Shown here: positions 54,953 to 64,000 of the stretch, piece after piece
How the letters are laid out: each line of letters begins with the position of its first letter
Numbering within the stretch: position 1 is the stretch's first letter
From: Brachypodium distachyon
Taxonomy: Eukaryota > Streptophyta > Magnoliopsida > Poales > Poaceae
DNA length: 64,000 bases
Reading direction: 5' to 3'
Assembly (NCBI RefSeq): GCF_000005505.3
Contig: NC_016135.3
Location: forward strand, 3,496,001-3,560,000
Made by a program: the position numbers and the translations under genes
The notes under the pieces: generated by a model
The model's database searches: none
Seen by the model: the letters and a program-made list of their open reading frames with translations, nothing else
Told to the model about the DNA's origin: nothing

Positions 54953-56614
54953 AGAGTGGCAGTGGACACCGATGTCACTCCGCTGCGCTACAAGCGCCTC
55001 GATGATGTGTTTGCTCAGCTTGATAAAGATCCAGATGCAGATGGTGAAGATGTTTGCATGCTGGCTTCTGAAGAACCTGAAAGTGTAACCGAGGCTCTGC
55101 ACAATTCTTCCTGGCGTGCGGCTATGGAAGAAGAGATGCGCTCTATTCAAGAGAACAACACAAGGGTGCCTGCAGATCTTCCTGCTGGTCACAAGGCCAT
55201 TGGGCTCAAATGGGTATTCAAAGTGAAGAAGGATCCAAATGGGCAGATCATAAAACACAAAGCACGTCTCGTTGCCAAGGGGTACGCTCAGCGCCAAGGC
55301 ATTGATTTTGAAGAGGTTTTTGCCCCCGTTGCCAGGATGGAATCGGTGCACCTGCTACTTGCCATTGCAGCGCACAAAGGCTGGTCAGTCCATCACATGG
55401 ATGTGAAGTCAGCTTTCTTGAATGGGGAATTAACTGGAGATGTCTTTGTACAGCAGCCACCGGGATTCAGTGATGAAGCATCTGTCAACAAGTTTCTGAA
55501 GCTCTGAAAGGCGTTGTACGGCTTGCGGCAGGCACCACGAGCATGGTACTCAAAGCTCGACAGCTCTCTCACTTCTCTTGGCTTCACCAGATGTGTGCTT
55601 GAGCATGCTGTTTACAGTAGAGGAGAAGGGGATTCAGCTCTGTTGATAGGAGTATATGTTGATGATTTGGTTATCACAGGTGTTAGCAGCCAGGACATTG
55701 CTATGTTCAAGGATCAGATGCAGCAGATGTTCAGAATGACTGATCTCGGGCTGTTAAATTACTATCTTGGCATTGGGGTGCAGCAAAAGGGAGGAGAAAT
55801 AACTCTGTCCCAAGCTTCATATGCAGCAAAAATTCTTGAGACAGCAAGTATGGGGAGTTGCAATGCTAGCCACACTCCCATGGAGAATCGGCTGCATCTA
55901 AGCAAGAATGACAACAGTGCGCCGTTCGATGCTTCAAGGTACGGAAGTGTAATTGGTAGCCTCAGATACCTGGTGAACACAAGACGCGACATCTCCTATG
56001 CTGTGGGGATAGCCGGTCGCTTCATGGAATCACCAACAGTGCAACACTGGGCAGCGATCAAAGAAATTCTCAGATATATCAAAGGTACGCTGAGATATGG
56101 GTGCTGTTACAAGCCGGGACGTACTGACATTTTGTCAGGTTACAGTGATAGCGACCTTGCCGGTGATGTTGATGACCGGAAGAACAACTCCGGCATTGCA
56201 TTTTTCTTGGGGAGCAGCATCATTTCTTGGTCATCGCAGAAGCAGAAGATTGTAGCATTGTCTTCCTGCAAGGCTGAGTATGTGGCAGCAGCGGCTGCGG
56301 CGTGTCAGGGTGTTTGGCTGGCTTGGTTGATGGAAGAAATCACCGGTGAAAGTCAGCCAAAGTTCAAACTTTATGTGGACAACAAATCTGCCATTGCTCT
56401 TTGCAAGAACCCGGTGCAGCATGGAAGAAGTAAGCACATTGATACTAAGTTCCACTACATCAGAGAATGCATTGAGGATGGAAGAATGGACATCGATCAT
56501 GTTGGCACCGATGGCCAACTTGCTGATATTCTGACCAAAGCTCTCGGGCGAGTCAAGTTCATCGAGATGCGTCAGAAGCTGGGCGTTCAGGAGGTCAGCA
56601 TCAATGCCGGGTAA
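54953..56614 (+). pseudogene. Copia reverse transcriptase and RNase H
   Basis: RT (RVT_2 type) begins with NSSWRAAMEEEMRSIQENNT and has KARLVAKGYAQRQGIDFEEV, VHHMDVKSAFLNGEL and YVDDLVITG (catalytic YVDD, ~55650). A TGA at 55505-55507 interrupts L-stop-KALYGLRQAPRAW. RNase H follows with YSDSDLAGDVDDRKNNSG, KAEYVAAAAAACQGVWLAWL and KHIDTKFHYIRE, and the frame ends at 56612-56614. Confidence 0.94.
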
Positions 56615-56621
56615 CGACCTT

Positions 56622-56633
56622 AAGGTGGTGAAA
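56622..56633 (+). promoter_or_regulatory. Copia polypurine tract (weak)
   Basis: AAGGTGGTGAAA, a mostly purine stretch directly before the 3' LTR. Confidence 0.55.
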
Positions 56634-57001
56634 TGTAGTGTTAATCTCGTTCAGCTATTTATCCGGTACTTTTTTTCTGTTAGCAGATAGTGTTTTCTTC
56701 AGCTAATAACTTGTCCATCTGTGGACTGTTTCAGCCATACTATGTAACAGTATGGCTCGTAGTTATCTCCTTTACGTTTGTTAGTTGGAGCTCACTGAGT
56801 TTTGGTCCTGAGATGGCGCGACAATTGTGGGACGAAGTGGGCTAGTGGTTGTGTTTCTGTTACGGCATGTACTGAAGAATAAAAGGAATGAAAACGGAAA
56901 AGCAGCGGACTGTTGCATGCTGCGCAAATCTCTTGTGTTTTCCTCTTCGTGTATCCACCTACGAGTGAGCGAGAGTGAGAGACATTGTCATTGCAACTTC
57001 A
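56634..57001 (+). repeat. Copia 3' LTR
   Basis: 368 bp, same ends as the 5' LTR, followed by the AGCGC duplication. Confidence 0.93.
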
Positions 57002-57006
57002 AGCGC

Positions 57007-58985
57007 TGCTCAGTACGTGCAGGACTTCTAGGCGTGACAAAGCATGCTGAGGCGCAACATGAAACGGACGGATGGCATGCCGCAACGCCATCAGGGCTCA
57101 TGAAAGTTAGAACACTTTGCATCGATTTGAGGTAGTAGGTGGGAACCCCTTCTCAGAACGTAGACAATACTGGTTAATTAACCAAACATGACTATCATAA
57201 CCTACATCAATTTGAAAATCAGCCTAGAGTAGATGATGTATGACGAGACCAGGGTATGACGAGACCAGGGTACGACTGACTATACCATAAGAGTTTTTTT
57301 TTTGACCAATCCGAAACAACTCTCTGGCGCTCGTCCGCGCGGTGCGGACGAAAAGCCGACCACGCGCGCTCCTTTCCCTTTTCTTATCGCGACCGTTTCC
57401 TTTTCTATTCCGGCCTCCCATTTCCAATTGGTCAAAATATCTTCCTCCCCAGGAGGTCTTTCTTCCCCCCTTCCCTTTTCCCTTTTTTTCAATTTTTTTC
57501 TTATCCGCCTCCTTCCTCCTCGCCTCCTCGACTCCGCCGCTCTCTTCTCCAGAGGTCGCCCAAATCCTTGGCGTTGTGGATGGAAGATGCCTTCCTCCAT
57601 CCGCGAGATTTCTCAGCGGCACGGGTGGGGGCCGGCGTTGGGGATTGGCGTCGCCCCATTCAGGCAAGTCGCCGGTGCGGGTGGCTGCTGAGTCCTCGAT
57701 TCCAAGAGCGGCGCGAATCCTTGTCGTCGCGGGCTTCTAGGCTGTTGAATTCATGGAACTTCTCCTCGCCAGATATTCTTAGGCGCGGTCATACCACGGT
57801 AGCTGGTGTCGTGGTGCCCTCCTCCCTCCCAGGCTGCAGCGCGAGATCGTAGCTATCGGTGATGCGAGACCTCGGCGTCGGGCCTCCCAGTGGAATGCGA
57901 GATTGCCTGCGGCTGCGCCGTTTCCAGGCCTCTGAGCAGCGGCTCTTCCCTTCCTCCAAAAGCCCTGGATCCATGGGTGCCGTTTTGCCTGGTGGTTGAA
58001 GCGGTGTGTGCTTCTCCCCTATTTTCTTCCTTCCCTTTTTAGAGGAGTTCCAATACTATTCAGTTCACGCATTAGGTTCAGTTGATCTGATTTTTTTGTG
58101 AATCAATTTTAAAGATTACGAGTGATTTTTTTTCAATTTTGGCTGGGTTGGAGGCACACGACTGTTTGTTCATGGATCTGGATACTTTTCGTGCAATCAG
58201 CTGGCTCTGGATATAGAAAGGGTTAATATGCATCCATTTACTGTTATGTTTTGTTAATGCTGATCAGTGACGACAATTGACAAACATCTGTTAGTGCTGA
58301 TGATAAAAGGCGAATGGTTAGAATTTGTATTTTACTTCCTCAGTACGTGGTTCCCCTATGGTACTGTTGCAGTTTCAGATTTCGATTTGTTACTGGGAGA
58401 AGCAAGCCTGTAAGCAGAGCAAAAGGTAACAAAATGGAGTATATACAGGAAGAGAAGATCTAAAAATATATTTGGGGTGAATAATTTTGTCAATAAAAAT
58501 AGGAGCAGTGTTGCATGCATGGCTCTTGATTTCTGAATTTTGTGAGAAATGTCTCATTTATGTGGGTAAATGTTTCTATATGTATATAAGTTGTTATGCT
58601 CAGATCAGGAATTGCCTCCTGTACGTCTTCACTCTTTTTCCTGGTTAGTGACCATGTGGAAACAAATTCTTCGGAGTTTGGGAATAAAGCTCATTCTTCA
58701 AAAAATAAGCATGCATTCTCGTGCAAAGTTCCTACCTGCACGAGCATTCTCCTTCAAGGCAATTCCTACCTTGGTGTTCAAAAGTTCATTATGTCGTGTA
58801 CCACAGCAAAACCAGAAAATGGTATGCCATGCATGACTCATATTTTTTGCGATCAATTCTCGTTTTTGGGCCAATTGCAAATTCTTTACATGTTTTTTGA
58901 TAATGCTCATCGTCTAAAATTTTGGTTAGGGATTTTTACCTTTCCCATTTTTAAATAAAATAAAAAATCATCATTTCCTTTGTGC
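57007..58985 (+). other. Unassigned; possible gene remnant with exon-like stretches
   Basis: A pyrimidine-rich stretch (57360-57550) followed by GC-rich sequence (57560-57990) resembles a 5' leader and first exon of a plus-strand gene. Its longest frames (57342-57740, 57568-57852) show no domain I know. At 58605-58817 there is an exon-like block: acceptor 'tgctcag' before it, donor 'aatg|gtatgcc' after it, and an open frame of ~70 codons between (SGIASCTSSLFFLVSDHVET...). It has no recognisable motif. A direct duplication 'gtatgacgagaccagggta' occurs at 57239-57272. Confidence 0.35.
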
Positions 58986-59009
58986 AGCACCACATGTCTG
59001 CATGTAACT

Positions 59010-60215
59010 GTGTCTAATGATGAGTTTTTAGCATTCTAATTCTTGAGATTTTTAACGATGTAATGATGAGCTTTTTTAGCATTCTAAATGACGAGCTTTT
59101 AAGAATCCCATGATGAGCTTTTTAACGAATGCATCCCGTGTTTTTAATTTTCAAAAAACCTCGAGACATGCTTTACATTATTTTTCTGAAGCTCACGTTG
59201 AGCTTTCAACAATCTCCTCATGAGCTTTTAACGATATCATCATGAGCTTCCAATTTTTCGAAAAACCATTGAACTTTTTAAATTTATAATGATGATAATT
59301 TAGCATTCTAATGATGAGTTTTTAACGGACGCATCATGTGCTTTTAATATTTTTTCAAAAATCCTTGAGACGTGCTTTCAATTATTTTTCTAAGTTCAAT
59401 TTTTTCTGTTCCATTCTACATGAGCTTTTAATGATATCATCACGAGATTTTAACAATCCCATCATGTACTTTTAGATTTTCAAACATCGTCGACATGTGC
59501 TTTCAAATTTTTTTCAAGGCCATTTTTCCTCGTGTATTCTACATGAGCTTTTAACGATCGTTCCAATGAGCTTTTTAACGTCCTAACAATGATAATTTTT
59601 AATGAATCCCATGATGAGATTTTTAGTGATCGCATCATCTACTATGATTTCTTCGAAAATCCTTGAGCTTTTAGCGATGTTAATTATGCGCTTTTAGCAT
59701 CCTAACAATGAGATTTTAAGGATCCCATGTGAGATTTTTAACGACGCGTCATGTCCTTTTAGTTTTCAAAAATCCTTGAGATGTGCTTTCAATTATTTTT
59801 CTAAGTTCATCATGAGCTTTTGACGTTCGCATCATGAGATTTTAACGATCGAATGATGAGCGTTTAACGATCGCATCATGAGATTTTAACGATCTCATCA
59901 TAGCTTTAAATGATCTCATCATGACCTTGAGCTTTTAACGACCGCATCGTGAGCTTTTAACGATCGCATCGTAGCTTTTAACGGTTTCATCATGAGCTTT
60001 TAACGATCTCGTAATGATCTTTAAAGGTTCTCATCATGCACATTTAATTTTTCCAAAACTCGTTGAGCCTTTTAACGTCCTAACAATGAGCGTTTAAAAG
60101 ACCGCATGACGAGCTTTTAATATTCTAATGATGAGCTTTTTTGATGATCCCATGATGAGTTTTGTAATCAGCAAGTCTTGTACATTTCCTTTTTTTGAAA
60201 ACCCTTGAGCTTTTG
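59010..60215. repeat. Degenerate minisatellite, ~20-22 bp unit
   Basis: Over ~1.2 kb the phrase 'atgagcttttaacgatcgcatc' recurs in many degenerate forms: 'atgagctttttaacg', 'gagattttaacgatc', 'catcatgagctttt' and 'gatcgcatcatgag'. Interspersed copies of a second phrase 'tttcaaaaatccttgag(a)cgtgctttcaattatttttcta' suggest a higher-order repeat of roughly 150-350 bp. There are no open frames of note. Confidence 0.85.
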
Positions 60216-60235
60216 AAGATCTTATTGAAAGATCG

Positions 60236-61470
60236 AGTACGTCACAGAGGGGGGGGGGTGAATGTGACCAATTTTAAGTTTTCTTCAAAAATGAAGACCG
60301 AAGACAATCACAGTACTTCAACAATAGAGATTAAACTTAGCAAGTTTTAGAGTTGCAGCGGAATGAAGAAAGATGAACAAGTTTAGCAGTAGCAGTGAAG
60401 ACAAGAACAGTAAGAACAGTTGTACTTCAACAGAAAGTATAAGATTGAGGAACGATATGACCAGAACACGAAGACACAGGGATTTGTACTTCAATAGAAA
60501 GTATAAGATCGGCACAATCCTACGTCTCCGTTGAGGGGGCTGAGTCACACAAGACTCGCGGACACACAAGTCCATCCAATCCTCCTGAGCTAAGACCAAA
60601 GTCTCGCCCAGTTACTCGTGGTAGATCTTGAGGTGATCTCTGGACCTTCACAGACTGGTTGATGGCAAATCACAAGCTTCGATTGCTCTTCAACACTGAC
60701 TCCTAGCCGTCTAGGTGATGCCAATCACCAAGAGTAACAAGCTTCAAGTGTTCGGCTAGAGAGGGGATCCCATTCTTCACGCTCAGTTCAGCTCTAAGGG
60801 TTTTCTCAGGTGTACTTCAAAACATCTCCTTGGGGATCACCACCGAAACCGATCGGGGTGGGTCGTCTTATATAGCCTTGGCCACCGCCAATCTAGCCGT
60901 TGTGACCCGTTGGATAAAGTGATCCCTGAGACTCCAGCTCACACTTTATCTCTTTGTCTCACAACGGTTAGATTACGTGGTCAAAACATAAAGCGACAAA
61001 GTTTTTCAAACACATTTGAAATCAGAGTGAAGACTTCACGCGGAAGTTTCTGTGAAGCCTGAAATGCTTCATTCTTCACTCCAACGAAAAACACTCACAC
61101 AGAAAATGGTTTTCGGCCAAGCTGAACATGAAGAATAGGTTTCACCTAAACCAGCTCCACACTTCATACCCCCCTTAATAGTACGGCGTTCCTATACTCA
61201 AGTGAAGAAAAAACCTACGGAAGGACCTATGAGGAAAGCTACGCTTCACATTCTTCTCTGTTCTTCACTGAGTTCTTCATACTTCAACCCAGTACCTATA
61301 CTTCAATTTTTAGGGGTTGTCGATGACGGCTAAACCAACTCTTCTGAGAAACTAAAACCTGAAACACTCTGTGTAACTCATTAGTTCCTCAACCATGTTG
61401 TTATCATTCATCAAAACCCATACAGGGGCAAGGTTTCCCTTTCCGTCTCCCCCCTTTTTGGTGTTTGATA
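60236..61470 (-). mobile_element. LTR-like region of a minus-strand retrotransposon
   Basis: Minus-strand bases around 61467-61447 read CACCAAAAAGGGGGGAGACGG, a purine run in the sequence context of a polypurine tract, placed after the env-like ORFs. The region then runs about 1.2 kb without coding capacity to ~60240, where a C-run precedes 'tctgtgacgtactcgatc'. I infer the 3' LTR here, but cannot fix its ends without the other LTR, which is outside the window. Confidence 0.4.
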
Positions 61471-61804
61471 ACAACACAGGTTAAAGCTTCAAACATGGTA
61501 ATAATAGGTGTGAAGGTTTTAGCTTCTGAGTTATATGAAGACTCCCCCTGAAGATATGCACTATTTAAGATTGCTTTTGAATGCAAGTGCAAAGAGCTTT
61601 AGGAGTGTGAGGAAATCTTCATATTCTTCAGAAGCAAGGGTGTGCATCGTGTACAAGGTTAGAACAGCAATAAATAAGAATTCATGCATGCTCATAAATT
61701 AAAGTAAACAGATGCAGCACCAATTATAGGTATTGAAGTAAACATGCATGCATGAGGAATGAAAATGCATGAAGATTAAATTTATTACAGGCATTGCAGA
61801 ATCC

Positions 61805-63997
61805 TCATGCAAGAGGCAATATTAAGTGTACTTCAACACAACCAAAAGTTTGAAACCACGACGGATGGATAGGACTTAAACAAACGATGAAGAACGAAGA
61901 ACCAGATAAAAAGCAAACTCCTCTTGAGTCAAATAAACGTGAAACCCTCTCCCTGACTCCTTCTCCCCCTTTGGCATCAAGACGCCAAAAAGGTTGAAGA
62001 CTCTGCTGGCTTGGAGTGGCTTCGCTGTCTTCATGCTTCAGGACGTCTAGGAAGTGCTTAGCGAAGAAATCTTGAAGCATGCCACTGGTCTTGTCTTCGC
62101 GGGAAATCAGCTTCTTGATCAGCACCTCTTGATTCTTCAAAAGAGCTGCTTGCTTCTCGAGCATGTCTTGTTGATCATCGATCTTCCGGGAGAGCTTCAC
62201 TACCAGGTTCTTCCAGGAACCATCCGTGCCTGAGCTGGTCTCATACTGTGAGTCAGATGGACGAAGTGGTTACTTCAGCTGCGGTTGTGACCGAACTGGC
62301 TGTGAGGACTCCTTGGACGGGAGATCAGACACTGAAGTAGGAGGGAGCAGAGACGACTCTGGATCTTGAGTTTTCAGCGAGAAGTATTTGTGCTGATGTT
62401 CCAACTCAAAGCGTTTCTCAGACAACTGCAATATGATCTTCATGATCTGAGGAGCGTATGGCAATGCACGCACATGGTCGGCAGAGGCATGAGTGATAGT
62501 CTGAAGAATGTAATCTCCAAAATCCTTCTTCTCACCCTTGAAGACGGCAAGTAGCAGATTGTGGTGAAGACCGGCAATTTCACTTGAGCTGCCTTGCTTG
62601 GGAGAGAGATAGAGTGAAACGGAGAATGTCATTGAGGATTTTTTCTTCAGGCTTCAACCCAAAAAGTAGTCCGAAGGTGCCTGAGAATCCTTCTTCATAC
62701 AGAATGGCGATGTCTTCATTTGAGGCAACTTTTTCTTCATGTATCTTGGGCTGGCCATCGAACTCGGCTAGACCAAGAAACTCTTTAAGTGCCGGGAGGT
62801 GCAGCTGTGCCTATCTCCATCAGTCATCGAGTAAATATTATAACCTTTGGAGTTGTCCTCAAACTTACAAACCTTCCTGCCAAAAGTAGCATAGAACTGA
62901 AGAATGAGTTCATCGTTCCAGTTCTGGCAGGCTTCAGCAAACTTCAGAAGATTCAGATCATTTAGCACATTGGCAGTAGGCATGACACCACTCGGACAAT
63001 TGTAATCAAACCAATCATCATTTAAACACTTCATATTAGCAAAGTGTGTCCTGGGCAGAAGAATCTGCGCATAGTAGTCTTGCTGCTCAAAAGACCAGAA
63101 TCTTGGGTCTTCAGCTGATCTATCCTCCTTGTACTTCAGCCCATTGTTCAGCCTCACAAGGCGGAGCTCTGCGTTCTTCAGAGCCTTGAAGTTTGCAATC
63201 TCACGGTTGGAGGAAACTAGCATTGTGGGCTTCGGAGACAGTAATTCGCGATTGTCTTCAGACATTGTTTGAGATCTCACGAGCATCCGAGAGATTCTCC
63301 TGTCCTCATGATCCTTTGCCACGCCAGACCGCTTCTTTTTGGGCACAGTCTTCAACAAATCTTCCGGCAGACGTTCAATCTCCATCAGATCATCAGACTC
63401 TTGCGCGGCTTCCTTTTCCTTTTCTTCTTCCATTCCTTCTTCTTCTTCTCTTCTTCCTCCTCATCACTTGAGGAGCTTGGGTCAGACAGTTCGGACGGTA
63501 CGACATTCTTCACAACAGCTTTCTTCACATGAACTTGCGGCGTTGGCACGGGGGCATCTGCGTCGGTCTCTGCATCATTGACGTTGAGGTCATGGGTAGC
63601 TTCAGCTTTGAAGTCACAGGTTCTTCCTTGTTCTGCAGAGGCATCCACAGAATCTGTCAGAGGCAACGAACTGCTGGTGGAGGGTTCTTCAGGACGAGCG
63701 AGGTCTTCCTTGTTTTGTCCCAATACCTCATATCCTTCTTCTTCCTGCTAAGTGGTTTGCTCAGACAGTACTGTTGGTGATGATGCAGCTTGTTCCTATT
63801 CCTCAAGAAGTGAAGTAAGCTTGACATTTGATGTATCTGGCACAGGAGTGTAAATTGCTTGCTTCTTCCGAGAATCTGCCATAGACGATGAAGTAGAGGG
63901 ACTTCTTCTAGCAGGAACTTTGATTCTCAATCCAAATTCCTTGGCAGTCTTCTTCACTTCAGCCATCTCAGACGCCTTGCGAGTCATGGAAACTTTC
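61805..63997 (-). pseudogene. Retrotransposon 3' ORF (Sirevirus env-like?), broken and incomplete
   Basis: Minus-strand frames follow each other from the window edge: 63987-63796 (MTRKASEMAEVKKTAKEFGL), then after TAG codons 63723-63385 (Ser/Glu-rich, ending EEEEEKKKKEWKKKRKRK), after a frameshift 63433-62768 (WSFEQQDYYAQILLPRTHFA; CLNDDWFDYNCPSGVMPTAN; QNWNDELILQFYATFGRKV), another frameshift near 62810, 62632-62270, and 62200-61805, which contains a probable coiled coil (DDQQDMLEKQAALLKNQEVL). The QFYAT motif and position before a PPT-like tract fit the extra 3' ORF of some plant LTR elements, such as env-like ORFs of Sireviruses. The exact family is uncertain. At least two frameshifts and three stops make it non-functional. 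Confidence 0.5.
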
Positions 63998-64000
63998 TTC

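Larger units (their letters stand above)
52149..57001 (+). mobile_element. Complete but defective Ty1/Copia LTR retrotransposon
   Basis: LTRs at 52149-52519 (371 bp) and 56634-57001 (368 bp) start TGTAGTGTTAATC and end CAACTTCA. The 5-bp target duplication is AGCGC (52144-52148, 57002-57006). By eye the LTRs differ at roughly 20-25 positions (about 6%). Internal order is PBS, gag, protease, integrase, RT, RNase H, PPT, the Copia order. The coding frame has one early frameshift, one near 54335 and three in-frame stops. Confidence 0.95.

Overview
This window is plant nuclear DNA from a grass, most likely a Pooideae (Triticeae/Poeae-type) cereal or relative. The grounds are TA-flanked Stowaway MITEs, a CACTA element with TNP2 and Ulp1-type genes, a BARE/Angela-like Copia solo LTR, a Tat-type Gypsy element with a second RNase H, and a wall-associated-kinase (WAK) gene with grass-style exon structure. 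There are no bacterial operons, no RNA genes that I can support and no CRISPR. Nearly all of the sequence is nested transposable elements around two immune-receptor-type genes.

Layout. 1-9 kb: a CC-NB-LRR (RPM1-like) gene on the minus strand, 2067-4811, is full length except for one in-frame stop exactly at its GLPL motif. It is flanked by inverted-repeat elements (4926-5790, 6734-7254) and a PIF/Harbinger-like element (7717-8857, TAA target duplication). 9.18-38.43 kb: one CACTA element of 29,253 bp with an AAT target duplication. It is about 10.1 kb once four nested insertions are removed. These are a 1,360-bp Copia solo LTR (GTACC), a 14.5-kb Tat-type Gypsy element with two 933-bp LTRs inside the transposase gene, a 3,157-bp solo LTR inside that Gypsy gag (TTCTG), and a 3,242-bp solo LTR of the same family inside the second CACTA gene (ATAAC). 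The CACTA body carries a decayed TNP2 transposase and a second gene ending in a Ulp1-like protease domain. Subterminal repeats occur at both ends and also in the middle, directly before the second promoter.

38.4-45.5 kb holds no intact gene. It has a degenerate tandem array whose units each end in a relic of the WAK gene start, a MITE, a partial CACTA-like element and a minus-strand Copia fragment. 45.5-48.7 kb: an apparently intact three-exon WAK-like receptor kinase (680 residues, non-RD kinase), with MITEs in intron 2 and just after the stop. 49-52 kb: MITEs and repeats shared with the 7-kb region. 52.1-57.0 kb: a complete but defective 4.85-kb Copia element (371/368-bp LTRs, AGCGC duplication, initiator-Met PBS). 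57-64 kb: an unassigned exon-like stretch, a 1.2-kb degenerate minisatellite, and the 3' part of a minus-strand LTR retrotransposon with a broken env-like ORF running off the window edge.

Functionally, the only gene that looks intact is the WAK-like kinase. The NLR would give a 372-residue CC-NB fragment unless the stop is polymorphic or bypassed. The rest records an order of insertion: CACTA first, then the BARE-like, Gypsy and 3.2-kb-LTR elements into it. Coordinates of TE ends come from directly read terminal motifs and matching target duplications; domain names come from recognising conserved residues, not from a search.
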